A stretch of 64,000 bases of DNA. Source: Gyrodactylus bullatarudis (taxonomy: Eukaryota; Platyhelminthes; Monogenea; Gyrodactylidea; Gyrodactylidae). The stretch lies in the NCBI GenBank assembly GCA_012064415.1, contig SSNU01000209.1:1-64000 (forward strand), in the 5' to 3' direction. A model generated the notes under the pieces. That model had not been told where the DNA came from. It did not search any database and was given only the letters and a program-made list of their open reading frames with translations. A program made the position numbers and the translations under genes. Positions 47,178-61,388 of this stretch are shown piece by piece (the first letter of the stretch is position 1; every line of letters begins with the position of its first letter).

Positions 47178-50100
47178 ATGTCCTTGAAAATAAAAAAGAC
47201 CAAAGACTTTATGTCTATGCCTGCGCCTCTTGGTTATGTAGCTGGCTTAGGAAGGGGTGCTCATGGTTTTACCACACGATCAGACATAGGTCCTGCACGC
47301 GAAGCAAATGATATTACTGACGAAAGACACATGGCTCCAGCTAAAAGGAGAGCAATGATGCAAAAGAAAGATGAAAATGAACCCGAAGAAGAACCAGATG
47401 AATCAACATTTAACGAAGTATTTTAAATTTTAATTTAAGTTCTCTGGTTACTCAGGTAGTATTTGTAAAAATGATCCTTATGATGAGGATGACGCCCAAG
47501 CTGATGCGGTTTATGCTCAAGTTGATGAAAGAATGGATGAGAGAAGAAAAGAATATCGCGAGAAAAGAGAATTAGAAGAAGTTGAAAGACTCCGTAGAAA
47601 TAGACCCAAAATTCAACAACAATTTGTTGATTTAAAAAGAGAGTTATCAACTATTTCAAATAATGAATGGATGGCTATACCTGAAGTCGGAGATGCTAGG
47701 AACAAAAAAATGAGAAACCCTAAACAAGAACAGTTCACTCCTGTTCCTGACAGTATACTCTCCAAAGGTCTTACAGATAACCAGTTGTCCAATACCATTA
47801 GTACTCAAGAACAAATTTATGGAGGACTTACTACTCCGTCTGGTCTCTCATCAGTTACAAACATAGATATGAAAAAAATAGGAGAAGCTAGAACATCTCT
47901 AATGGGTATAAAATTAACCCAAGCCTCAGATAGTGTCACCGGGCAATCAGTAATCGATCCTAAAGGTTATCTCACAGATCTTCAATCAATGATTCCTCAA
48001 CATTCTGGAGACATCAATGACATTAAAAAAGCTAGACTACTTCTCAAATCAGTCAGAGAAACTAATCCAAAGCACCCTCCAGCTTGGATTGCTTCAGCTA
48101 GATTAGAGGAAATTGCTGGAAAGTTACAAGTGGCTCGAAATCTCATCATGGACGGATGTGAAAAATGTCCTCTCAGTGAAGACATGTGGATAGAAGCCAT
48201 AAGGCTTGCCCAGCCCAATCATGCTAAAGCAATAGCAAGTCGAGGAATTCGTAATTTACCCCAATCAGTTTCATTATGGGCAAAAGCTGCTAACTTGGAG
48301 GAAGATTTAAAATCTAAAAAGGCAGTTTTCAAAAAAGGTAAGTTTGAGAAGTTTCAAATGATTTTCGATTGTATTTTGGATTTAATTTTTTTTACAAAAC
48401 TATATTTCTTTTGTCAGCCCTTGAGATAATACCCAATTCTGTTCGTCTTTGGAAATTGGCCGTGGAACTTGAAAATGAAGAAGAGGATGCTAGATTAATG
48501 CTGAGTCTTGCTGTAGAATGTTGTCCTTCTTCAACTGAATTATGGTTAGCCTTAGCTCGTCTTGAAACTTATGAAAATGTAAGTCATATGTAATTATAAT
48601 TACAATGATGAATTTGTAAAAAGAAGCGCTATACTTTGATAATTATTAGGCTTAAATTATGATATAACTATTTTACTCTCTTTACTTGAAAAATTATTTA
48701 AAATTATAAAGAAAATAATGTAATGGTCATCTGGGATAAATTGATAAAGGTATTTATAAATCTGAGATATTTTTCTATATATCTTTAAATGTGGAAAAAT
48801 TAATCTGAAAGCACACTCTTAAAGGCAATATTAAATGTAACAGAATGAAGAAACCAGTTCCGGATCTGAGATTATATCTTGTCAGTTGAGGAGTCAAAGT
48901 TTCCTGAAAGCGGCAATTCTTTGGAGCCAAATTGGATGTATACATCGGTAGTTCCAAGAGTTTCCTAGGGTGAAGTCCTAGTCAGGATCTGAGATTATTA
49001 GCATGGTCTAGAGAAGATAGTAGATTTTTTGATGTGCTACTTTTTTAATAAATCCATGTTGATGAGAATTTAAAGATTTATTTTTTTTGTCCAGGCAAAA
49101 TTTGTTATACCTGTCAACTATTGAGAGGAAAATAGGAATATTTGATTTTTAAAATTTACAGGAGTAATTTTGTTATCCAACTCTAGTCATGACTCATGAG
49201 GAAATTATATAGATTGTATCTGAAATATACTATTGCTTACATGAATAAATTTAATATTACAGGCTCGTATTGTTTTGAACAAAGCACGTGAAAATATCCC
49301 AACAGATTCGAGTATTTGGTTAGCTGCTGCTCGATTGGAAGAGAGTAATGGAAATGGAGAATTGGTTAAAAAGATTATTGAAAGAGCAATAACATCTCTA
49401 ACTGCTAACATGGTGGAAATAAACCGAGACCAATGGATAGAGGACGCTCATAACTGTGAAAAAGCAGGAAATATTTTAACAGCACAGGCGATTATGTAAT
49501 TTTGCATGAGCTAATTAATTGCTTTATTATACTTTATGGTTAATATTTTTAGAAAATCTGTAATTACTATTGGCCTAGAAGAGCAAGACAAGAAGCATAC
49601 TTGGCTAAATGATGCAGAAACGTGTTCTGATGCCGGAGCATTGGAATGTGCTAGAGCTGTTTATGCTGTTGCTTTGGATCATTTTCCTTACAAAAAGAGC
49701 ATATGGCTTAGAGCAGCTTTTCTTGAAAAAACACATGGATCTAGGTAATTTCAACTGAAAAAATTGTTTGAATTATTATTTATTGATAAATTTTAGAGAA
49801 AATTTGGAGGAACTTTTATCTCAAGGAGTTTCCAAATGTCCACAAGCAGAAGTTTTATGGCTAATGGCTGCAAAATCGAAATGGATTTCTGTGAGTTATT
49901 CAACCTAATCTAAATTTTCCAGGGAGATGTTCCATCAGCTAGAACTATATTGGCTCAAGCTTTCGAAGCTAATCCTAATTCTGAAGAAATCTGGTTGGCT
50001 GCTGTGAAATTAGAATCAGAGAATGATGAATTTAATCGAGCTAGAAATTTATTAGCCAAAGCTCGATCTTCAGCACCAACGGCTAGAGTATGGATGAAAT

Positions 50101-51030
50101 CAATTAAACTAGAATGGTGTCTTGAAGATCTTGATGAAGCTCAAAATATGCTTAGAGAAGCTGTTGAGATATATAAAAATGCACCTCGTCTTTGGTTGAT
50201 GAAAACTCAGCTCCATGAACAGATGATGAATAGCACAGGACCTGAAGCTGAAAAGCAATACGAACTTGCAAAAGAAGCTTACAAAGAAGGGGTAATTACT
50301 TATTTTCATGAAAAAATTCTTTTTAGCTTAAAAACAATCCAAAGAATGAACCATTATGGATAACTTATTCTAAGCTCGAAGAAAAAAAACACAATATTGC
50401 CAAGGCTAGATCAATTCTTGAGAAGGCACTTACAAAACTTCAAGATTCCCCTCAAATATGGCTAGCTGCAATTTGCTTAGAATTAAGAAATAACTATACA
50501 TCTATAGCCGACCATCTTCTAGCAAAGGCTTTACAAAATTGTCCAAATTCTGGTATTCTTTGGGCACAGTCAATCAAAATGGCATCTAAGAATGTTAGAA
50601 AATCCAAGTCTGTGGAAGCTCTCAGAAAGTGTGAACATGATCCAGTTGTCTTATTAGAAATAGCGAGGTAAAGTATTATCTAATTATCTTTAGAATGTTC
50701 TGGGCAGATCGTCTCTTGAGTAAAGCAAGAGATTGGTTTAATCGTGCCTTGAAGATCGACTCAGACATTGGAGATATTTGGGCGAATTTTTATAAATTTG
50801 AAATTCTCTTTGGTAACAAGGTGAGTTGTTGATTGAACTGTATTTTTGAATGATTGATTTCTTAAATCTATTCATAGGAGCAACAAGAAGATGTTTTTAA
50901 ACGATGCGTGGAAGCTGAACCTAGACATGGAACCCTCTGGACTAGTGTTAGCAAAAATATAAAAAATTGGCGTCTCAAAACCAATGAAATATTAAAGATA
51001 TCTTCCTCTCAAGTGGAAATACCTTTATGA
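47178..51030 (+). CDS. PRPF6: PRPF6 / Prp6 tri-snRNP HAT-repeat protein
   Basis: Ten exons: 47178..47417, 47440..48337, 48418..48578, 49263..49495, 49553..49744, 49797..49890, 49923..50291, 50327..50667, 50694..50820, 50878..51030 (introns 22, 80, 684, 57, 52, 32, 35, 26 and 57 nt), 935 residues against 941 in human. A PRP1 N-terminal domain ([74 protein letters not shown]) is followed by HAT repeats through NSGILWAQS to the C terminus. PRPF6 bridges U5 and U4/U6 in the tri-snRNP. Conservation across exon 1/2 (DESTFNE then FSGYSGS) fixes the 22-nt intron. The 684-nt intron has a duplicated GGATCTGAGATTAT motif. Confidence 0.96.
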
Positions 51031-51417
51031 TAAAAATTCACATGCATTTTTATGCGAAAAATAAAATAAAGTTCTTATTTATCTTCTTCTATTTATTTTA
51101 ATGATTTATAAATAATATCATTGATAATTATAATAAGTACATATTTTATTTTTTTTCAATTAATTAGGTTTTCATCATGTTTAATCATGTCTTTTTTCAT
51201 TACATAATTCAATAAAATAGGAGTTTCTAATATCCTTAATACTAGTATTAATAGTTATAATAATAACGATAATATCACAACCTTGATTAGTTTTCCATTC
51301 GAGTTTATTTCACAACACTAGACTATTCAATATATGTAACATATATATTGAAATGTATCATAGCTGACTCTATGATCAGAAATGATTTTCACAACCTTTA
51401 AAAATGAAATTCCTACT
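51031..51417. other. Convergent intergenic spacer (PRPF6 / ChAT 3' ends)
   Basis: 387 bp of AT-rich sequence with an AATAAA just after the PRPF6 stop (near 51061). No gene or repeat is seen. Confidence 0.6.
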
Positions 51418-54400
51418 CTAATTCTGTGTCTCTTCGGGTATAGACCAAGTAAGTGGCTCTGAAGCCTTTTTCTTAGCCAGTTCCAAATTACTATTGACCA
51501 GCTCTCTCATTTCATCGAGCACATATGTGAGAGTTTCAGCATATCTTTTCGAATTTGTCTCTGGACAACTTTTAAAAGAAGAAATAACAACGACAATGTT
51601 GTCAGGATGCGGATTATAGGCTGCTCCATAGCCATCAGGTACAACTGCCCCATAGCACATGAAAGCGTCTTTAGTTGTAGGAACCTGCAAGAGAAAAGCT
51701 CATTCTTTATCTTCTCTTTTCGGTTATAGATGAATATTCTTTACTTGACTTGTTGATAATTTGAATTTAAAATTATCTTGGTATACATGATCAGTGAATA
51801 TTTCGGGTAAATCTAAAGAATTCTCTACGCATATTTGTTTCAAGCCCAAGAGATGATTATCAACTCCATATCCAAGTATAGTCTCCAGCATAACCTCAGT
51901 TTGCCAGTCCATTGCCTTGCGTAGTAATCGAATGTTTTCATCTCTCTGAAAAATAATAAGTCAGATAAAAACAAGAATAGGCGGGAGGTGGTTCCTGTTC
52001 AGTGAACTTTCAACATCACTCATATAAGCCAGCTTAGGTCACACTGTAGTTTCTACAGTGTAGAATGAATAAGTTTTTGGAATTTATTTGAAATTTCGTA
52101 TTAAGAAAATTGGCGAGGATTCTCATTCGATAGTTTCGTCTAATCACAAAGAATAACTTCTGAGATTGGGGATTAACAGGGACAATGCTCAACATTTCTA
52201 GATGAAACTACACACCTAGTTGATATGAAGATAGGAATTTATGGTTCTTACAAAATTCTTATCTTTTTCATCAAAAAATCGAATTTGATCAAGATTTTTT
52301 GGAATCTACTTCAATGATATTATGACGAATTTCAAATCTTGAAGTAGCGCCAAATTTTCATTTTTTTGAGTTGAAAAATTTTGTTGATTTCAAAGTGAGA
52401 GAGTGATCAAAAGTTGATTGTTTTTTGACAAAAACATGCTGAATCAGATTTTAAGGATTACCCCATACACGTGGGAAAATTGAATTTTTATTTTTGGATC
52501 ATTTTCCCTACTTGAAAATCGATGAAATTTTGACAATTCAAGATCCATGAAAAAGATCCTCAAAATATTCATGATGATTATCGGTTTTTTTATTCTACGG
52601 TCTTAATGTGGTCTTGAAAATCATTTTTTGATCACTCTCTCACTTTGAAATCAACAAAATTTTTCAACTGAAAAAATTGAAAATTTGGCACTACTTCAAG
52701 ATTTGAAATTTGCCATAAGAACATTAAAAATTGATTTTTTCAAAAATATTTATTTTAAGATAAACTATAAAACTGAGACTTTTTTTCATTCAAAAATTTA
52801 CTGTATGTAATTTTAAAAAGTCATTAAACTCACGTTTCCTTTTGTTTTCTTATTACACATTGATTTACACCATTCTAATGCAGGTATAGAACAGGCCCGG
52901 ATGTTGTCGACTCGACCTAAATGAAAACGCCTTGTAGAAGCACTTTCATACGTGGGTACAAGGTGGCCGTACATTCTTTTAGCAAAGAAATAAATTGAGG
53001 TTAATAACCATATTACGTGTTTTAACAAGGAAATATTACTTGTAATATGTTAACTGAAGAGCCAGTTGTATGAAGCTATCCGGACTCATATTTACCGTCT
53101 TGGGAAATTCACGGCCATAGTTCTTGTATCTCAAAACATAAAGATCCAAGTCTTGACCCAGTCTGGGGTAGTAATTTGGGTTTCAAAATTTTGAAAAAAT
53201 ATTAAAGAATGTAATTTTAAAATTAGAGGAATCTAGACAATCTAGTTTTTGAGATTATGTGAGGCTAAAGATAATACGTAAATACATATTTGTAAATATA
53301 CATAAGAATTTGTTTAATAATAATTTTATACATAGGAGGAAACCAAAATCTTACCTTTCAATATTTTCCATTGCAGAAACTATTTCCTTTCTAATAGTTT
53401 CATCAATTTCCCAAATGAGCCTTTTTGGACCAGGTCTTTCACAAACAGATGAATATCTTGTCAGTTTCCAGCGATCACTTTCATTCCTATGGAAAACAAA
53501 CTGTTATGAGTGCTATGGAAGGATTTTGGAACAAAACATGAGGATACATGTTGAACAACTCTGAATATTAAAATTCTGCAGAACCCTTAGATAATCAATG
53601 ATTAATCCTATAAACCATAGATAACATCATCGAGGATCTAGAAAGCATAAGTAATCGTTTCCCAGCTTATAAACATTGAACCGGAATTCTAGTTACCACA
53701 TATTCTACTTGAACTTTAATACTTTTCATGTCTATAAATTTGAGTACATTTACATGTAATCAAGAATGTGTTCAATCAAACGTATGACAGCAATTCCCTC
53801 TGAACAACTGTGCTCATAGTTTAATCCGCATATTCCACTTTTGGAAATGATAAATTGCATTGTCTTATCGTACCAGCGATTGCATGTATTCATCTTGTCA
53901 CTGTTACCATATAACATTTGTCGGGCCATTTCCTCATCTGTTAAAGTGCAGTCTTCTTCATCAACAAAAGACTCATCTTCGGAGTCACTGTCTATTTCCT
54001 CGGTTGATATCTTATCAAGAGCCAAAATGAACATACTCTTGGCAATAATATCGAGATTTTGACGATTTTTTTCCGAAACTAAAAGCAAAAGAGGATAAAA
54101 TCAACTGATAAAAAGAGAGAAAGATGTAGATCATCGAAATCATACTTGAAATCAAATGATCACGTATTTCTGCCCATTTTGGTCTTTCGAGAGAAGTTAG
54201 AATGCCTATTTGAGGTTGAAGGGATGCTTTTTCAATAGAATTTATCTCTTGACAAATTCTCCTCAACTGGATATAAAATTCTTCCTCTCTTAGTCGAATA
54301 CCATTTGAAATTAGATCTAGTTGGTAGAATTGATTTTCATAAACGACAATTATATATTCAGAAATGTGATTCGAAAAAGTGTGAAGTGAATCCTTCTCTT

Positions 54401-55116
54401 TACCCGGATAACGATAAGAGTTGAATAGTCTGTAATATTGTTCCATACATAGGGGTTGGCCCTTACGATTATGCCTGGCACGTTCGATTGGCAAGGAACG
54501 TCTGAATAGTTTATTTTACTTGGAAAAATTTAGTTAGACTATTAATTATAAGAAACGTACGTATCGAGAATTGTCTTGTAATCTAATATTCCTGATATCA
54601 ATTGAGATGCAAATCTAAAGAAAAAGTAAGGAGATTTTTCCATCAAAGTATTGGAGATAACTTGCCTAATCTTTTGTCGAGTAGATGAAAATTTTTGGAT
54701 TGGAAAGACCATGCCAGGATTAGAATTAATGGGAAGAGGCAAGGGATTCTTCAAGTACATGTCCATTAGCCACCAATCAGTAACCCAGTTATCTTTCTTT
54801 TCAGCGTAACTTTTGAGTAAATTCTGGAGTTTCTCCCCTTCGCCCCCGGAAATCCCAAAATCATTTATTAACCTTTGGGTTCTTTCAAAATCTGAAGGAG
54901 ACACAACTGGAGCAACAAGACGAAGGTATCTCTGAAGAGTATTTCTCAACTCAGGTATGGGCTGTCGAGGAAGAGGACTCTAAATTGTTCAACATAAATT
55001 ATAAATGGAATTAATTAAGTATTATGGTGAAAATTTACTGCCAAATCCCAATCAGGATAGAGTTCAAGGTCCTGGCTGGAAATTCTTCGGACAAACTCTT
55101 TCACTCTGTTGGGCAT
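51418..55116 (-). CDS. ChAT: Choline O-acetyltransferase
   Basis: Nine coding exons on the complement: 55116..55039, 54979..54561, 54501..54146, 54078..53754, 53486..53355, 53162..53040, 52975..52834, 51945..51745, 51684..51418 (introns 59, 59, 67, 267, 192, 64, 888 and 60 nt), 680 residues. It is a carnitine/choline acyltransferase fold with catalytic His in NYEHSCSEG (about 374), GQPLCMEQYYRLFNSYR, NRWYDKTMQF, VPTYESASTRRF, GVDNHLLGLK and the STSQVPTT..CYG.VVPDGYGAAYNP block. CYG-VVP and HLVPTYESASTRRF favour ChAT over carnitine acetyltransferase. It makes acetylcholine in cholinergic neurons. An acidic insert (about 310-325) is present. The intron before the penultimate exon holds a foldback element. 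A non-coding upstream exon is possible. Confidence 0.9.
52216..52745. mobile_element. Foldback-family copy inside a ChAT intron
   Basis: The left end CTAGTTGATATGAAGATAGG matches the termini of the 28-kb element. Inner arms 52320..52419 and 52619..52718 are almost exact reverse complements around 200 bp. The expected right terminus is missing, so it is truncated or rearranged on that side. Confidence 0.7.
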
Positions 55117-55315
55117 AAATTTTGAAACTGGAAATTTGCCAAATATTCTCTAAATTTATCCTTCAAGAATGGGAAGAAATTTCATTGGATAATCGCCTTC
55201 AAGATGTCTGAGCAAATAACATTGAGAATTATATGTAGAAGAAAATAAAAAAAATAGGATACGACACTGAAAGAAGAATAAATAAAGTACAACTGTCGAA
55301 TCTATTTATATAAAT

Positions 55316-57274
55316 TTATTTTGAAATTTTTATAAAATTCTCTTTTTTTACCAAATTGTAAACAGACACAAGTTGATTAATGCATTCAAATGCGATGCTT
55401 TTACTTTTCTGGTCATCTCGATTAGAATCCATCAGTCTGATAAGACTATTTTTAAGGGTCTAGAAATAATTATTATTATTACAATTATAATTGTAATTGA
55501 AAGCTAAGGGCTAACCTTGTATTTATCAATCGTTGAAATGATATTGTGGACAGGAATTTTTCCATTAATGCATCTTGACTCCTGTAATTCTGACCAGAAA
55601 ATGAAGCAAACTTTTGCATTTTCACAAAATATACTAATTTTGTCGCAATCTCGACAAACTATCAGTGGTATATTTTCAGTCCTTGAATTAATTTTTACGT
55701 GAAAATGTATAGAAGACTTTTCTTCAGTAAGATAATGATCAATTGAAGAACCAGTAGGGTATTCGACATCCAAGTTTGGATAGGCTCGCATTGAAAAAGC
55801 AATTTCATTATTTAGATTGTACTCGATCCAATTGCAAACTTTTAGGAGGATATTTTCACTTTGATACAAACACACTACTGGATGCAACTGATTTTCATTA
55901 AATTTCAAGATATTTTTGTCGAAATAATCTGTTATTGAACTATAATCGGGCAATTTTAAATAAATGGTGATAATTATCCAATCCCGAGATGAATACGAAA
56001 TGCCCTTGTAAAATTGAGATGCGATATTATCGGCTATCCAATGGTTTTCTTGCTTTAAAAAGCTCATGTGACTAATAGTCTTGGTCTCTCCCACATCTCC
56101 AGTATTTATTTCAATATCAAAGTAAAGATGCTCACTCAAGAGAATATTTTTATCAATCAGTGATTCAATATTTCTGAGGAAATCATTTTTGAGAATCTTG
56201 ATCAAAAAGGTACAGGCTTCTCCGGAGATTTTTGGATAAATTTTTAAGGGTAAATCTTTCGATTTTGATTTGCTTAGTTCAATTGCCGTCGACAAATTAA
56301 CGAGGTAATTGTTGAAACTTAAAGAATTCTTAAATAATTCATCCAATTTATTGGTGTTCTCTTTGAGCCTGGCAACTATCTCTTTTCGCATTTCATAATC
56401 TGGGTTAGCAAGACATTTCACCATCACATCATTATAAGTCGAGAGTAATTGTCTTTTATGTGGATTTTTGAGAAAAATCTGATCATTCTCAAGCTCGAAA
56501 CATGATTCATTATCACAAGGAATCCAGATAACAACTGACATTTTTTTATCTCGATATCTTCTTGGAAATGGAAATAAACATGGGGCTAAATGAATTTTAT
56601 TACCAACTGAAATATAATCCAGATAAAATGAGATGTAGGCATTTTTTCCGGAACAATTTGCCATAATGTGAAACCAGTTTCCATGACTCAAGACGCTTTC
56701 AATGTTTTCAGGTATAAAAAATTGATCATTTATAAATATTTCTTGTATATTTACAAGTAAATCAGAGTTTTTAAAAATTATGATTATCGTTTTCCAATTG
56801 TTTGATAGGAAAGTCAACAAATGGTAAGAAAAACTTGTTTCTAGTTCAACATCATTCAATTGATCAAACTTCATTGAGAAAATAGGAAACGAAATTGAAG
56901 TTTTTATAAGATACTTTAAAATAAATCCAGATTTATCAAACATTAAGATGCCTTTTTCATTTATTGGAAAAAGGATTATGAATTTATCTTGAGGCAAACT
57001 TTTGATCTTTTCCATACTCACATTACAAGTTATATCACTGTTGAATGAGCAAATGATGATTGGATCACCAATTTTATTATGTTCGGAAAACTTTTTAGAA
57101 ACTCTAGGATGACAATCAGTTAAATTTGTATTACATGTTTTTTCCATCTGTTATTGTCAAAGATTTTTCACTTTTGTTGAAAACTTTTATTCTGTATTTG
57201 CTGGAATTATCACAAATCTCGTAAAAGGAAGCATCTTCAACTTCAGGTTCAACAAAGAGATCATCGTCATACAT
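55316..57274 (-). CDS. Uncharacterised 623-residue protein
   Basis: Exons 57274..57135, 57103..55516 and 55459..55316 (introns 31 and 56 nt) give 623 residues and splice in consistent phase. No signal peptide or TM helix is seen. The chain is a mix of short beta-like hydrophobic stretches (KFIILFPINEKGILMF, WKTIIIIFK) and a Lys-rich region near the middle (VARLKENTNKLDELFK), with a Cys pair RDCDKISIFCENAKVC near the C terminus. I do not recognise a family. The acidic opening MYDDDLF may be a guide for profile searches. It lies in the same direction as ChAT, whose start is 200 bp downstream. Confidence 0.7.
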
Positions 57275-57690
57275 AAGTGAGATACTGGGTTGGAATTTAC
57301 AATTCGGAATTTTCAACTTAAAAATTAAATTGTAATAAAATGTCAACAATTACAACAAATTTTTTCAATAAAACTTTTGGTGCTTTTGTTTGTGATGAAC
57401 ATTATGAAATTATTTTTGACTCGTGTAAACAATAAATTTTTATATATAAATTTTTTTTCTATTAAAAAACCTAAATTTTTCACATTAAAATGAATGGGGT
57501 CCATATGGACCCCAGAGGTATTATTTGTAATTTTTACATTGTATAGGGCGAGGGTTAAGATAAAGTACAGAACCAGATGCTTGGAATAATTTTGATCTAC
57601 AAATCATAGACTGATGGAATAAGAGAAATGTAACGGTAATTATTAATTTATAGAAAAGTATTTATTAAAAAATTCTAGACCGAATTCAAT
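57275..57690. other. Spacer between orphan gene and RUVBL2 3' end
   Basis: AT-rich, 416 bp. The one notable feature is the GC-containing 18-bp palindrome at 57496..57513. Confidence 0.6.
57496..57513. repeat. Perfect 18-bp palindrome
   Basis: GGGGTCCATATGGACCCC reads identically on both strands and stands out from the AT-rich surroundings. Confidence 0.85.
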
Positions 57691-59216
<1,526 letters not shown>

Positions 59217-59303
59217 TCTTTGAAACTAAGGTAACAAAACTTTGATATATTTAAACTACAATTAAAATTAGATTACTTTTGTTAAAATCCAGTGAGTATT
59301 TAA
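59217..59303. promoter_or_regulatory. Shared 87-bp divergent promoter region (RUVBL2 / XPA)
   Basis: This is the complete sequence between the two ATGs, the shortest shared upstream region in the window. No motif is named; inferred from position. Confidence 0.5.
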
Positions 59304-60075
59304 ATGGAAGATGAAAAGTCAAAACAGGAGCGCGCTCGTCAGCTCAAGGAATCAAGGGTACTGACCTCTAATAAGTAAAATTGGTTATTTAACTATTCGT
59401 AGAGATGTTTATGCAAACAAACTTGTTTATAAACAGCAGGAAAATGTATCTAAAAGACCTGGTGGATTTTTTCTGAATGAAAATAATCCTATTGACATAA
59501 CAAATGAGCATAAGAAGCCAATATCAAATCGCAATGAGCCTATCCTAGATTTTAAAACAGTCGAATGCTCATCATGTCTCCGAAAATTTCAAGAATCATT
59601 TCTTCTTAAATATTTTGAACTAGAAGTTTGTGATTCATGCCACGACCCCAAAGAAACTCACTCTCTTATTCCTAAAACACAAGCAAAAGAGAGATATCTT
59701 TTATCAGATGTTGACTTGGATAAAAGAACACCTTTACTAAAATATATGCTGAAAAGGAATCCACACAATAAATCATTTGGAGATATGAGATTATACTTGG
59801 AAGCCCAAATTGTTGATAGAGCTCTGGAAATTTGGGGCTCTGAAGATAAAATTGAAAAAGAGAAAGAACTTAGAATGAAAAAGAGAGAAGAGCAAAAAGA
59901 GAGGAAATTGAAAAAAAGAATTCAAAATCTTGAGCTTGAGAATAGAAGCAGTAAATACATCAAGCTTGATAAAGTCCACGTGCATGATTTTGGCGAAGAA
60001 GAGTTGTTGAAAGATGGAAACTATTGTAAAACTTGTCAGTCTTGTAATTTCAAACAAATATATGAAAAATTTTAA
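59304..60075 (+). CDS. XPA: XPA, nucleotide-excision-repair scaffold
   Basis: Exons 59304..59374 and 59403..60075 (28-nt intron) give 247 residues. An Arg/Lys-rich N terminus (KQERARQLKESR), GGFFLNEN (the GGGF motif region), a C-x2-C-x17-C-x2-C zinc finger (ECSSC .. CDSC), then AKERYLLSDVDLDKR, KRNPHNKSFGDMRLYL, a long basic helix and a C-terminal YCKTCQSC element follow XPA order. It verifies damage and positions RPA and TFIIH. With DDB1 at 35-39 kb it is the second NER gene in the window. Confidence 0.95.
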
Positions 60076-60225
60076 TCCTCAAACCACATGTCTTAAATTT
60101 TGATTCAAAATTTTAGATCAGTTAACTTAATAGTATTAACATAATCTTTATTTTCAAAACAAACTTTGAATTTTAAATTTATCTGGATGAAGCCAAGTGT
60201 AAAATTTTTAAGAATTTAAATTTCA

Positions 60226-61020
60226 ATGGATCTTATTGAAGAATTAGTTGTGATCCTGTTTATCATAATAATTTCAATGACCATATGTGATTTATATTTG
60301 ATATAATTTTTAAAGTTTTGATAACATCTTTTATTATTTTTAAATACAAAAAAAATCATAAAAATGAAAGTTCAATGGGTCTCCTCTCGATTAGAGGAAT
60401 AAGAAATTCGAACAAGTCCGTCAATAAACAAGAATCAAGTGAATCTATTGTGGAAATAAATTCGCTAGCGGAAGTAGTACTGAAAAAAAGTCCAACCCCG
60501 ATACCAGGGGATTTGATAGAATTTACCCTGAGGACATCACCTTTAGGTGAAATTAATAATTTTGTTGAACAAAGCGGTAGTCATATCAAGGATATTTGCC
60601 TTACCCAAGTGAGGCTAATTTCCATTAATTTTTTAAGAAAAATTTTAGTAAAAGAAATCAAAAAAATAATATTGGCAGTGAATCAGATCACAATCAAGGA
60701 CACAATTATAAATCGTAAGTTTTTAAATTAAGAATTATTATCGCAATTTTTTTAGCATTAAAATTATGAATAATGTTCAAAACAACTCAGTTAGTTATTA
60801 GATAGTTATATAATTGAAGGAAATTTTAGAAGGCATTGAGAAGCTTAAAAACGATGATTTCCTCTCGAGGATTGTTCAGGCTTTGAACAATCCTTCGAAT
60901 GAACTAAGAACGGCAATTTCATCAGAGAGTTCCACTAAATCGGACCAAGAAACCTGGACAAAAGACTCTTTGGATAAATCTTCTCAAAATGAAAATGATT
61001 CGATGACTAGTGGTTCGTAA
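60226..61020 (+). CDS. Single-pass membrane protein of unknown function
   Basis: Five exons, 60226..60286, 60316..60608, 60638..60714, 60756..60789 and 60820..61020 (introns 29, 29, 41 and 30 nt), give 221 residues. Splicing the first intron creates one continuous hydrophobic helix (residues about 7-29) followed by KYKKNHKN, so N-out/C-in anchoring is likely. The rest is hydrophilic: a folded-looking segment with IPGDLIEFTLRTSPLGEINN, an Asn/Lys linker, ILEGIEKLKNDDFLSRIVQ and an acidic Ser-rich tail. No family is recognised. The splice model is less certain than for conserved genes because no homologue guides it, but phases and signals agree. Confidence 0.55.
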
Positions 61021-61388
61021 ACTTTCCTATTGAATAATTAGTGTTTCAAAATTTTTGATAATTTAGACAATGAATCTAGAGTGAGCAATAAAATCATGAT
61101 TAAAAATAAATGAATTTTAAATCAAATTTAAAAGGCTATCGATACGGAAAACAAGTTATCCTGAATAAATCAATAAGTTAATGAGAGAATAACTATAAAT
61201 TAAACGACATTGGTGCAATTACATTATTCATAACCATCTTTGTATAACGCGTTTAAATAATAAATTATATTTTTACACACAAGGAAATTTTCATGCATCA
61301 CTCCCTATTGATTAATGATCAACCTCGTCAATCAAGTAAGAATAGAATGAAATTTATTCATTTTCATACTTAGTATATATTATACAAG

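Noticed and set aside
51418..55116. Carnitine O-acetyltransferase as the identity of this gene
   Set aside because: The family folds are alike, but VPTYESASTRRF, CYG.VVP.GYGA and the N-terminal GQPLCMEQYYRLFNSYR block are closer to ChAT. Carnitine acetyltransferase has FFGPVVPDGYG at the equivalent site.
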